Source: an uncultured Bacteroidales bacterium | Lineage (GTDB): Bacteria; Bacteroidota; Bacteroidia; Bacteroidales; Bacteroidaceae | Length of the DNA: 40,403 bases | Assembly (NCBI GenBank): GCA_937898885.1 | Contig: CALDKD010000042.1 | Span: 1 to 40,403, forward strand | Reading direction: 5' to 3' | Shown: in pieces, positions 32,784-40,378 of the stretch | Position numbering within the stretch: the first letter of the stretch is position 1 | Layout of the letters: each line of letters starts with the position of its first letter | Notes under the pieces: model-generated | What the model was told of the DNA's origin: nothing | What the model saw: only the letters and a program-made list of their open reading frames with translations | Database searches by the model: none | Position numbers and translations under genes: made by a program

Positions 32784-33113
32784 ATGAATATCAACATTCA
32801 GGGAATTGAGGAAACCGTCTTTGAGAAGTTCAAGGGTGGTGATGGCAATATGATTGCAAGAATGTTCTTCGATGGAACCAACCGCATAATGAAGGCAAGG
32901 CTTGAGCCGGGAGCATCGATAGGAATGCATACACACGATACAAGCTGCGAGGTGATTCTCATCACCTCCGGCTGCGGGTGTGTGATGTATGATGGTCAGA
33001 GAATTCCTCTCACGGCTGGCGATGTGCATTATTGTCCGAAAGGTCATACGCACAGCCTTATGAATGATTCCGGAAAAGACCTGGAGTTCTTTGCCGTAGT
33101 ACCTCAGCAGTAA
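32784..33113 (+). CDS. Single-domain cupin protein
   Basis: A 109-residue cytoplasmic protein with both cupin motifs: PGASIGMHTHDTSCEVILI (about 49-67, metal-binding His, His and Glu) and YCPKGHTHSLMN (about 88-99). The short length and metal ligands fit small cupins that bind sugars or act as regulators, isomerases or dioxygenases. It sits 9 bp after the CE6-GH51 gene and 18 bp before an epimerase-like gene, suggesting a role with released sugars. The substrate is unknown. Confidence 0.85.
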   Translation: MNINIQGIEETVFEKFKGGDGNMIARMFFDGTNRIMKARLEPGASIGMHTHDTSCEVILITSGCGCVMYDGQRIPLTAGDVHYCPKGHTHSLMNDSGKDLEFFAVVPQQ

Positions 33114-33131
33114 TAGTCATACAGATTTGTC

Positions 33132-34025
33132 ATGAGAATTTCAAATGAGCGGATATCACTGGAGGTATCTGAGACAGGGGCTGAGCCTGTAAGTCTGCTG
33201 AAAGACGGAAAAGAGTATTTGTGGCAGGCGGATCCCGCATTCTGGAAACGTTCCGCGCCTATATTGTTCCCGATAGTGGGAACGGTATTTGGTGGCGTGT
33301 ACAGGCTGGCAGGCAAGAATTACAATCTCGGGCAGCACGGCTTCGCCAGGGACTGCCGCTTTGATGTCCTTGAATGTGCCGGCGGGAAAATGTCGCTTCT
33401 TTTGAGAGATTCAGATGAGACTCTCAGACTCTTCCCGTTTCATTTTGAGCTTCAGGCGGATTATTTCCTGCAGGAGAGTGAGGTGCGTGTGGTATGGACG
33501 GTGCGGAATACCGGTTCCCCACTTGAGGACGGTAGTATGTATTTCCAGATAGGCGCGCATCCGGGATTCAATTATCCTGATTTCAATGCATCAGACGATG
33601 TACACTCATATCTGGAGTTTTATGACAGTCAGGGAAAGAGGATTGCGCCCGTAATCTATTCCGGCTTGCGTGACGGTGGTCTGGACGATATGCCGGCCAG
33701 GAGGATGTGCGATGACTCCGGGCGTCTTCCGCTTTACGGGAATCTTTTCAATTCCGACGCGCTTGTCTTTGAGAAAGGACAGGTTGCCAGAACTCTGATG
33801 CTTGATAAGAATGGCAAACCATACCTGTCAGTCTCTTCTGATTGCGCGCAGGTTTTGGGAATATGGTCGCCTGTACGCAGGAATGCGCCTTTTGTATGCA
33901 TTGAGCCGTGGATGGGAGAGGCAGACAGAAAGGGCTTTACCGGTGATTACCAGCAAAAGGCATACATCCAGCATCTGGCTCCAGACAGTCAGATGACTTT
34001 CGAATATTCAATTTTTGTTTATTGA
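33132..34025 (+). CDS. Aldose 1-epimerase family protein (LacX-like)
   Basis: A 297-residue soluble protein of the galactose mutarotase superfamily. The N-terminal SETGAEPVSLLKDGKEYLWQADP and APILFPIVGTVFGG, and the His segment NLGQHGFARDCRF (about 67-79), match the LacX-like branch, as does IGAHPGFNYP (about 142-151) with its second His. Members interconvert anomers of hexoses or related sugars, or remain uncharacterised. It has no signal peptide and so acts in the cytoplasm. It ends the operon with the C10 protease, CE6-GH51 and cupin. Confidence 0.87.
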   Translation: MRISNERISLEVSETGAEPVSLLKDGKEYLWQADPAFWKRSAPILFPIVGTVFGGVYRLAGKNYNLGQHGFARDCRFDVLECAGGKMSLLLRDSDETLRLFPFHFELQADYFLQESEVRVVWTVRNTGSPLEDGSMYFQIGAHPGFNYPDFNASDDVHSYLEFYDSQGKRIAPVIYSGLRDGGLDDMPARRMCDDSGRLPLYGNLFNSDALVFEKGQVARTLMLDKNGKPYLSVSSDCAQVLGIWSPVRRNAPFVCIEPWMGEADRKGFTGDYQQKAYIQHLAPDSQMTFEYSIFVY

Positions 34026-34190
34026 CGGCCTGATTTTCCGGCTATAGCATAAATATTGTTAAGATAGCCTGGCCGGTGAGACTTATTGCAGATTATTTGA
34101 GTTAATTTGCAACAAAACGCGTGTCTCATTCGTCTATTATGTAGTAAGTGTCACCGTGAGGTGTCAAATATATAAAAAGGTCAGGAAACA

Positions 34191-34913
34191 ATGCTTTTAG
34201 AGCTTCATAACGTTAATAAGACATATACAGGAGCGCAGCCTCTTCACGTGTTGAAAGGTATAGACCTGAGTGTTGAGGAGGGTGAGTTCGTGTCCATTAT
34301 GGGTGCCTCCGGCTCAGGTAAGTCAACTCTTCTTAATATTCTGGGAATACTGGACAATTACGATGAGGGCGAGTACTATATAGATGGAAAGCTTATCAAG
34401 AACCTGAGCGAGCGGCAGGCGGCTGATTACCGTAACCGTATGATCGGCTTTATTTTCCAGTCCTTCAATCTGATTGGATTCAAGACCGCGATAGAGAACG
34501 TGGAGCTGCCTCTTTTCTATCAGGGAGTACCCCGGCGCAAGCGTCACGAGATGGCTATGCGTCAGTTGGAGCGTATGGGTCTTGCAGATTGGGCGGGACA
34601 CTATCCCAACGAGATGTCCGGCGGCCAGAAACAGCGTGTGGCCATAGCCCGCGCGCTGATTACTAATCCGCGTATCATTCTTGCCGATGAGCCTACCGGC
34701 GCTCTGGACTCAAAGACTTCGGCCGAGGTTATGGAGTATCTGGGCTATATCAACCGCGAGTACGGAGCTACGATAATTGTAGTTACCCACGAGAGCGGTG
34801 TGGCCAACTGTACAAACCGCATCATTCACATCAAGGACGGTATGATAGGTCAGATTGAGGAGAACTCGTCGCACAGCGCATCTATGTTTGGAACGGCTAC
34901 AGTGATGAAGTGA
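34191..34913 (+). CDS. ABC transporter ATP-binding protein (MacB/LolD type)
   Basis: A 240-residue ABC ATPase with Walker A GASGSGKST (38-46), Q-loop FIFQSFNLI (about 87-95), signature MSGGQKQRV (142-150), Walker B IILADEPTGALD (162-173) and an H-loop His in VTHES. The IYHGALDSKTS-free but MacB-like EPTGALDSKTS stretch places it in the MacB/LolD subfamily that powers mechanotransmission exporters. Its stop codon overlaps the start of a permease gene (TGATG), and a second permease, an adaptor and an outer membrane channel follow. Substrates could be peptides, lipids or drugs. The 165 bp upstream hold a tcac-c-gtga palindrome near 34150 but no clear consensus promoter. Confidence 0.93.
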   Translation: MLLELHNVNKTYTGAQPLHVLKGIDLSVEEGEFVSIMGASGSGKSTLLNILGILDNYDEGEYYIDGKLIKNLSERQAADYRNRMIGFIFQSFNLIGFKTAIENVELPLFYQGVPRRKRHEMAMRQLERMGLADWAGHYPNEMSGGQKQRVAIARALITNPRIILADEPTGALDSKTSAEVMEYLGYINREYGATIIVVTHESGVANCTNRIIHIKDGMIGQIEENSSHSASMFGTATVMK

Positions 34914-36175
34914 TGGGAGATCTCTTTATTGAAATCTGGGAGTCAGTCAGACGCAATAAACTCCGCACATCGCTTACTGGTGTGGCGGTGGCCTGGGGTA
35001 TATTTATGATTATAGTATTGCTGGGTGCCGGCAACGGGCTGATGAACGCCGTTCTCTCCAATACCGGCGATATGCAGACAAATACGATGATGATGGGCGG
35101 CGGCTGGACCTCCAAGCCATACGATGGCCTTCGCTCAGGGCGTAGAATCAGTCTGGATGACAAGGATGTGGCGACTATTGCCGGTCCTGCCTTCATTGAG
35201 CAAGTTGATGAAGTGTCGGCAACTGTCTCACAATCGGGTATGGTATCGTATGGCGACAACCACTTCTCGGGAACCCTTACAGGCACTTATCCATCGTATG
35301 CCGGTATGGAGGGAATAAAGATGGTGCGCGGGCGTTTCATTAATCCGAATGACATTGATGAGAAGCGTAAAGTGGCGGTAATCTCTACCCGAAACGCCAG
35401 AAACCTCTTTGACGGCACAGACTACGACTCCTACATAGGCAGGAGAATAAGGGTGGCCGATGTCTCTTTCCGCATAATTGGTGTTTATCAGGTTGATGAG
35501 AGCAATATGTCGAGCGAGATGTTCGTGCCTTTCACTACCTTGAAGATTGTGTATGGCAAGGGCGAGGAGATAGGCGAGCTGATATTCTCATTCCACGGTC
35601 TGGACACGGAGGAGGATAACGAGCAGTTTGAGTCGCACGTGAAGGCTGTGGTGAACAAGGCTCACAGAGCCGCTCCTGATGATGAGCGCGCCACCTGGAT
35701 ATGGAATCGTTTCACGGAGGAGATGCAGATGAACAATGCCGTGCGGATACTGCGGATAGCGCTTTGGATAATCGGTATCTTCACATTGATGAGCGGTGTG
35801 GTGGGTGTGAGCAATATTATGCTGGTAACAGTCAAGGAGCGTACGCACGAGTTCGGCATCCGCAAGGCCATTGGAGCCAGACCTTCAGCCATCAGCTCAC
35901 TCATCATTACGGAGAGTGTGCTTATTACGGCATTCTTCGGATATGTGGGCATGGTGCTTGGAATGTTTGCGTGTCTGTATCTGGATGTCACTGTGGCGCA
36001 GAATACGATGGAGGTTATGGGAATGCAGATTTCAATGATGAAGGATCCCACCGTTGGTCTTGATGTGGCGCTGGAGGCTACATTGCTTCTGGTTGTGGCC
36101 GGAACGATAGCCGGCCTTGCTCCCGCCAGAAAGGCGGCCGCGGTACGTCCTATTGAGGCACTTAGAGCAGATTGA
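34913..36175 (+). CDS. MacB-like ABC permease (FtsX family), first
   Basis: A 420-residue permease starting at the ATG that overlaps the ATPase stop; a GTG at 34910 is the only alternative. Topology is four helices: one N-terminal (LTGVAVAWGIFMIIVLLGAG, about 21-40), a large periplasmic domain (about 45-280), and three C-terminal helices (LRIALWIIGIFTLMSGVVGVSNI; ITESVLITAFFGYVGMVLGMF; LEATLLLVVAGTIAGL). VTVKERTHEFGIRKAIGARP is the conserved cytoplasmic FtsX coupling loop and APARKAAAVRPIEALR the C-terminal motif. With the second permease it forms a probable heterodimer, unlike homodimeric MacB, and the ATPase is a separate chain. Confidence 0.92.
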   Translation: MGDLFIEIWESVRRNKLRTSLTGVAVAWGIFMIIVLLGAGNGLMNAVLSNTGDMQTNTMMMGGGWTSKPYDGLRSGRRISLDDKDVATIAGPAFIEQVDEVSATVSQSGMVSYGDNHFSGTLTGTYPSYAGMEGIKMVRGRFINPNDIDEKRKVAVISTRNARNLFDGTDYDSYIGRRIRVADVSFRIIGVYQVDESNMSSEMFVPFTTLKIVYGKGEEIGELIFSFHGLDTEEDNEQFESHVKAVVNKAHRAAPDDERATWIWNRFTEEMQMNNAVRILRIALWIIGIFTLMSGVVGVSNIMLVTVKERTHEFGIRKAIGARPSAISSLIITESVLITAFFGYVGMVLGMFACLYLDVTVAQNTMEVMGMQISMMKDPTVGLDVALEATLLLVVAGTIAGLAPARKAAAVRPIEALRAD

Positions 36176-36179
36176 GAAT

Positions 36180-37412
36180 ATGAGATTCGACCTGGATTCA
36201 TATCACGAGATAACAGATTCGCTGCTGCGCAACAAACGCCGCAGCATCCTTACCGGCTTCGGCATCTTCTGGGGGCTCTTTATGCTTCTCTTTATGCTTG
36301 GTGGCGGTGATGGCCTGAAGGCTATGCTTGAGAAGAATTTCGAGGGATTCGCAACCAACACTACGATAATAGTATCAGACCTGACTTCCAAACCTTATAA
36401 GGGATTCAAGGAGGGACGTTACTGGGATCTGACTATTGACGATTTGGACCGACTTCAGATGATGGTGCCTGAACTGCGTGATGTGACACCTGTGATAAGC
36501 CGCTGGGGGCAGAATGCCGTGAATGGTGACAATACCGCAAATGCCAATGTGAAAGGCGTTGACAGCAAATATGCCAGAATAGAGGCTCCGAAACTGAAAT
36601 ATGGCCGTTATATCAATGAGATTGATGTGAGTCAGGGCCGTAAGGTATGTGTGATAGGCAAACGCATATATACAAGCCTTTTCCCGGATGGCGGTGACCC
36701 TTGCGGCACTTTTATCAAGGTGGGCTCTATCTATTTCCAGGTGATAGGTGTTGATTACAACTCATCCAACATAAGTATTAACGGCCGAGCCGATGAGACA
36801 ATAGCTATACCGATTCCTGTAGCGCAGACACTTTATCGTATGGGCGACAGGGTTAGTATGATTTGTATGACAGGCAAGACAGGTGTGCGGATGAGCACGA
36901 TAGAGGATCGCATCCGCACTGTCATGGCGCGTCAGCATCAGTTTGACCCAGAGGACGAGCAGGCTCTGTTCGTTCTTAACACCGAGCAGATGTTCGCCAT
37001 TATGGATAACCTGTTCAAAGGTGTGAATTTCCTTATATGGCTGGTGGGCCTGGGTACACTGCTGGCAGGTGCTATCGGAGTAAGCAACATTATGATGGTG
37101 ACGGTTAAGGAGCGTACAACCGAGATTGGCATCAGAAGGGCAATAGGCGCCACACCGTCTGAGGTGCTCTCGCAGATATTGTCTGAGAGCGTGGCTCTTA
37201 CAATAGTGTCCGGCCTGATGAGTATTGTCTTTACCGTGATGCTGCTGAATGGCCTGGAGACGATAGTGAGTGATGGAACGGACTTCCAGATAACGTTTGG
37301 TACGGCTGTCGCCGCATCGCTGTTCCTTGTCGTTCTTGGCGCTGTGGCAGGTCTGGCTCCTGCATTGCGTGCCATGAGGATTAAGCCTGTGGATGCCATG
37401 CGTGATGAGTAA
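36180..37412 (+). CDS. MacB-like ABC permease (FtsX family), second
   Basis: The start at 36180 (MRFDLDSYHEITDSLLRNKR) lies 4 bp after the first permease; an upstream in-frame ATG at 36117 would overlap that gene by about 60 bp and lacks homology. The 410 residues show the same architecture: helix SILTGFGIFWGLFMLLFMLGGG, a periplasmic domain, the coupling loop VTVKERTTEIGIRRAIGATP and the end APALRAMRIKPVDAMR. Its similarity to the first permease is moderate, consistent with an old duplication giving a heterodimeric exporter. Confidence 0.92.
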   Translation: MRFDLDSYHEITDSLLRNKRRSILTGFGIFWGLFMLLFMLGGGDGLKAMLEKNFEGFATNTTIIVSDLTSKPYKGFKEGRYWDLTIDDLDRLQMMVPELRDVTPVISRWGQNAVNGDNTANANVKGVDSKYARIEAPKLKYGRYINEIDVSQGRKVCVIGKRIYTSLFPDGGDPCGTFIKVGSIYFQVIGVDYNSSNISINGRADETIAIPIPVAQTLYRMGDRVSMICMTGKTGVRMSTIEDRIRTVMARQHQFDPEDEQALFVLNTEQMFAIMDNLFKGVNFLIWLVGLGTLLAGAIGVSNIMMVTVKERTTEIGIRRAIGATPSEVLSQILSESVALTIVSGLMSIVFTVMLLNGLETIVSDGTDFQITFGTAVAASLFLVVLGAVAGLAPALRAMRIKPVDAMRDE

Positions 37413-37438
37413 GATGGAATATATAATGATATTGATAT

Positions 37439-38596
37439 ATGAAGAAGATTGTCAGATTCATTTTGATTGCACTGATTGCTGTGCTGTTTATCGGAACATT
37501 CGTGTTCCTGTTCAAGAAATCAAGGCCGGAGGAGATTCTTTATCAGGAGTTTACCGCAACTGTGCGTGATATTGACAAGACTACCGTCGTCACGGGTAAG
37601 ATTGAGCCGAGGAACGAGGTCAACGTGAAGCCTCAGATTAACGGCATCATTGCCGAGCTTTTGAAGGAGGCGGGTCAGCAGGTTCAGAAGGACGAGGTTA
37701 TAGCCAAACTGAAGGTTATTCCCGATATGAACTCTCTCAGCTCCGCGCAGAGCCGTGTGCGTCTGTCGGAGATCAACCTGCAGCAGGCTCAGGTGAACTA
37801 TGACCGCGAGAAGGCCCTTTTTGACCGCAATATGGTCAGTGCCGAGGAGATGGACAAGGTGTCTCAGCAGCTGGCTCAGGCCAAGGAGGAGAGGGCAGGA
37901 GCCCAGGACGCTCTCGAGGTGATACGCGACGGCGTATCGTCATCCAACGCCACCAGCAGCTCAACACTGGTACGCTCCACCATCACCGGCCTTATTCTGA
38001 ATGTGCCGGTCAAAGTCGGCAACTCCGTAATACAGGCCAACACTATGAATGACGGTACCACTGTGGCCACCGTAGCCGATATGAACGACCTCATTTTTGA
38101 TGGCAATATTGATGAGACCGAGGTGGGACTGCTCTACGAGGGTATGCCTATGAAAATCTCCATCGGCGCTCTGCGGGACTATACGCTCGATGCCACTCTG
38201 GAGTACATTGCCCCAAAGGCCGTGGAGAGCAACGGCGCCAACCAGTTTGAGGTTAAGGCAGCCGTCAAGGTTCAGTCTGATAAGATGATACGCTCTGGCT
38301 ACAGCGCCAATGCCGAGATTGTTCTGGAGACCGTCAAGAATGTGCTTACCGTTCCGGAGAGTGCCTTGCAGTTCATAAAGGACAACACCTTTGTCTATAT
38401 CAAGGGCGAGAAGGGCGATTACAAGCTTCAGAAGGTTGAGACCGGCCTGAGCGACGGCGTGAACATTGAGATTAAAAGTGGTCTCAAGGAGGGCGATGTG
38501 GTACGCGGACCTCAGATAATAGAGGACGAGGAGAGCGCTGACGAGGCGGCTCTTGAAGAGTCGGCAGATGACACAGGTGAAACCACAGAGGAGTAA
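37439..38596 (+). CDS. MacA/HlyD-type periplasmic adaptor protein
   Basis: A 385-residue membrane fusion protein with an N-terminal anchor (FILIALIAVLFIGTFVFLF), a lipoyl half-motif (VTGKIEPRNEVNVKPQINGIIAELL), a coiled-coil hairpin (about 100-160, rich in Gln/Ala/Glu), the second lipoyl half (RSTITGLILNVPVKVGNSV) and beta-barrel and membrane-proximal domains (LTVPESALQF ... KLQKVETGLSDG). It bridges the inner-membrane permeases to the TolC channel. An unusual acidic tail of about 30 residues (EDEESADEAALEESADDTGETTEE region) extends past the family core. It lies 26 bp after the second permease. Confidence 0.92.
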   Translation: MKKIVRFILIALIAVLFIGTFVFLFKKSRPEEILYQEFTATVRDIDKTTVVTGKIEPRNEVNVKPQINGIIAELLKEAGQQVQKDEVIAKLKVIPDMNSLSSAQSRVRLSEINLQQAQVNYDREKALFDRNMVSAEEMDKVSQQLAQAKEERAGAQDALEVIRDGVSSSNATSSSTLVRSTITGLILNVPVKVGNSVIQANTMNDGTTVATVADMNDLIFDGNIDETEVGLLYEGMPMKISIGALRDYTLDATLEYIAPKAVESNGANQFEVKAAVKVQSDKMIRSGYSANAEIVLETVKNVLTVPESALQFIKDNTFVYIKGEKGDYKLQKVETGLSDGVNIEIKSGLKEGDVVRGPQIIEDEESADEAALEESADDTGETTEE

Positions 38597-38600
38597 CATT

Positions 38601-39914
38601 ATGAGAGCCATCACAACATTTGCGGCAGTTCTGCTATTCGCGGCCTCCGCATCGGCCCAGACCTGGTCTCTGACAGATTGCATCAGTTATGCGCTGGATA
38701 ACAATATCTCTGTCAAACAGAGTAAGCTTGCCGTAGATCAGCGTGAGAATGACCTCAGCACCGCAAAGGCCCGTCGGCTGCCAGGGGTATCGGCGGGCGC
38801 GTCGCAGAATTTCTCGTTCGGCCGTGGCCTTACCGCAGACAATACCTACGCCAATACAAACACAGGCAGCACATCGTTCAGCCTTGGCGCTGATATGGCG
38901 TTGTTTCAGGGCCTTTCCATTAAAAACAACATTGAGATGAGCAAGCTGAACCTTGCCGCAGCCACTGTTGATCTTGAGAAGGCGCGCGATGATATCCGTG
39001 TGGCTGTGGCGCAGGCATACGTTCAGATTCTCTACAACAAGGAGATTCTGCAGGTGGCGGAGAGCCAGATTAAGGTAGATTCCATGCAGGTTGAGCGTCT
39101 CACCGCAATGATGCAGAACGGCAAGGCCAGTCAGGCTGAGGTGTCAGCCCAGAAATCCACCCTGGCCAGAAGTGAGCTGACCCGTACTCAGGCCCGCAAT
39201 AACCTGAATATCTCCCTGCTTGACCTGTCGCAGCTTCTGGAGCTGCCCTCGCCCGAGGGGTTCGACATAGAGGTGCCATCTGCCGATGCTTTTCAGACCG
39301 GTCTTCTGATGAATCCGGAGGAGATATATGCCGAGGCTGTTGAGATAAAGCCTGTAGTGCGCTCTGAGCAGATTCGTCTGGAAAATGCGGAGACCAACAT
39401 ACGTATGGCCAAAGGCAGCTTCCTTCCGTCGCTCTCATTGAATGGCGGCATCGGCTCAAACTATTATAATGCCTCAGGCCGTACGTCTGACAATTTCGGT
39501 ACTCAGCTCAAGAATAATTTCAGCCAGTATGTAGGCCTTTCCCTGAACATACCTGTGTTCAGCCGCCTGTCCAACCGCAACGGCGTGCGCTCTGCGCAGA
39601 TACAATATGACAACCAGCTGCTTCAATTGGAGAATGTGCGCAAGAAGCTTTACAAGGAGATTCAGCAGGCATACTACAGTGCGGTCGCATCTGAGTCCAA
39701 GTATCTGAGCAGTATTGCCGCTGAGAACAGTGCGCTGGAGTCGTTCCAGATTACTGAGGCCAAATACGAGGGCGGAATGGCCACAATCACCGAGTTCAAC
39801 GAGTCAAAGACCCGCTGGATGGAGGCGGCGTCGAACCTCGCGCAGGCACGGTATGAGTACCTGTATCAGACCAAACTTCTGGATTTCTATCGCGGGCAGG
39901 ACATCCGCTTCTAG
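38601..39914 (+). CDS. TolC-family outer membrane efflux protein
   Basis: The start at 38601 gives a signal peptide (MRAITTFAAVLLFAASASAQ) and 437 residues; an ATG at 38553 lies inside the adaptor gene. The TolC repeat structure is visible twice: SLTDCISYALDNNISVKQSKLAV, with the long helices of AQAYVQILYNKEILQVAESQI, and later AVEIKPVVRSEQIRLENAETNIRMAKGSFLPSLSLNGGIG, with NIPVFSRLSNRNGVRSAQIQYDNQ. It forms the outer membrane exit duct for the ABC exporter encoded upstream (4 bp gap to the adaptor). It closes the five-gene operon. No T-run terminator follows; a 23-bp-period repeat does. Confidence 0.93.
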   Translation: MRAITTFAAVLLFAASASAQTWSLTDCISYALDNNISVKQSKLAVDQRENDLSTAKARRLPGVSAGASQNFSFGRGLTADNTYANTNTGSTSFSLGADMALFQGLSIKNNIEMSKLNLAAATVDLEKARDDIRVAVAQAYVQILYNKEILQVAESQIKVDSMQVERLTAMMQNGKASQAEVSAQKSTLARSELTRTQARNNLNISLLDLSQLLELPSPEGFDIEVPSADAFQTGLLMNPEEIYAEAVEIKPVVRSEQIRLENAETNIRMAKGSFLPSLSLNGGIGSNYYNASGRTSDNFGTQLKNNFSQYVGLSLNIPVFSRLSNRNGVRSAQIQYDNQLLQLENVRKKLYKEIQQAYYSAVASESKYLSSIAAENSALESFQITEAKYEGGMATITEFNESKTRWMEAASNLAQARYEYLYQTKLLDFYRGQDIRF

Positions 39915-39947
39915 TGGTTACCTCATGATTCCCTGCCGGCTCTATCA

Positions 39948-40009
39948 GGTCGTTACTAACGACCGTTGCCAGTCGTTACTAATGACTGATATCAGTCGTT
40001 ACTAACGAT
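39948..40009. repeat. Three palindromic boxes with exact 23-bp period
   Basis: gtcgttactaacga (39949-39962), gtcgttactaatga (39972-39985) and gtcgttactaacga (39995-40008) are separated by 9-bp spacers. Each is itself nearly palindromic around a central C (gtcgtta-c-taacgac in the first, perfect). The spacer between the second and third is the centre of a perfect 14-bp palindrome, gactgatatcagtc, which makes the second and third boxes arms of a larger dyad. There is no T-run, so this is not a terminator. It looks like a cooperative operator. It lies 35 bp after the tolC stop and about 190 bp before the next promoter. Confidence 0.7.
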
Positions 40010-40201
40010 TCAAAAAAAGAATAATAGAGGATTATTGCCATCTACTTAGTGAGGCCGGTCTTATACGGCAATATGATTCCGGCACATACGGATGGAGAAC
40101 TATAGCGTCCTGCAATCTGATGCGACCGTGGGCCAAGGTACCTGTCTTCTTGACCCGCTCTGACAATTTTTAAGAAAATGGCGAATTTTTGTAGCAAAAT
40201 G
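40010..40201. other. Intergenic stretch with a coding-like frame lacking a start
   Basis: Between the repeat boxes and the attenuator promoter no complete gene is seen. One forward frame from a stop near 40000 to the TAA at about 40171 reads plausible protein (IIEDYCHLLSEAGLIRQYDS, then GTYGWRTIASCNLMRPWAK), but it has no early start codon and no match I recognise. It may be a gene remnant or chance. Confidence 0.25.
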
Positions 40202-40232
40202 TTTGCGCAGAATCAAATTGTGTATAACTTTG
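40202..40232 (+). promoter_or_regulatory. Consensus Bacteroidetes promoter of the tyrosine leader
   Basis: TTTG (40202-40205), a 19-bp spacer and TAACTTTG (40225-40232) match the housekeeping consensus at every defined position. Transcription should start at about 40239, just ahead of the leader peptide start codons at 40246 and 40252. Confidence 0.8.
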
Positions 40233-40251
40233 CAATACAAAAGCGATGATT

Positions 40252-40299
40252 ATGAACTTTAGCATCACCTATTATTACTATTATTATTACCGCACGTAA
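40252..40299 (+). CDS. Tyrosine-rich leader peptide (attenuation sensor)
   Basis: ATG at 40252 encodes the 15-residue peptide MNFSITYYYYYYYRT with seven consecutive Tyr codons (40270-40290) and a TAA at 40297-40299; an in-frame ATG at 40246 would add Met-Ile. A tract of one amino acid in a tiny ORF just after a strong promoter and just before an intrinsic terminator is the hallmark of ribosome-mediated attenuation, known for trp, his, phe and leu operons of other bacteria. Here the sensed signal would be charged tRNA-Tyr. The peptide itself probably has no function. The regulated gene starts beyond 40403; from logic it should be in aromatic amino acid synthesis or tyrosine supply. Confidence 0.85.
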   Translation: MNFSITYYYYYYYRT

Positions 40300-40360
40300 T
40301 CGTGGGGCTGGCCGGTGTGCTGTTAAAGATAACGATAACGAACATTGGAACCTGTCCCAC
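40290..40360 (+). promoter_or_regulatory. Attenuator alternative pairing segments (anti-antiterminator and antiterminator)
   Basis: Segment 1 (ccgcacg, 40290-40296, end of the leader ORF) can pair with segment 2 (cgtgggg, 40301-40307), with 6 of 7 pairs. Segment 2 (gtggggctgg, 40302-40311) can instead pair with segment 3 (cctgtcccac, 40351-40360) with 9 of 10 pairs including one G-U, which would consume the 5' arm of the terminator. A ribosome stalled on the last Tyr codons would cover segment 1 and free segment 2. One reaching the stop codon would cover segment 2 and allow termination. Confidence 0.65.
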
Positions 40361-40378
40361 AAACGGACAGGTTTTTTT
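40349..40378 (+). terminator. Attenuator terminator hairpin
   Basis: aacctgtcc (40349-40357) and ggacaggtt (40365-40373) form a perfect 9-bp stem with loop cacaaac, and the T-run extends from 40372 to 40378. Placed 50 bp after a Tyr-rich leader ORF, it is best read as a conditional terminator in front of the next gene. Confidence 0.85.

Noticed and set aside
34026..34190. Riboswitch upstream of the efflux operon
   Set aside because: Only a weak ggctat/atagcc pairing and a short tcac-c-gtga palindrome are visible; no known riboswitch core and no terminator.
36117..36179. Upstream start for the second permease
   Set aside because: It lies within the first permease gene and adds residues not typical of the family; ATG at 36180 aligns with the conserved N-terminus.
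39948..40009. CRISPR array
   Set aside because: Only three 14-bp units with 9-bp spacers; units are palindromic and far shorter than CRISPR repeats, and no cas genes are present.
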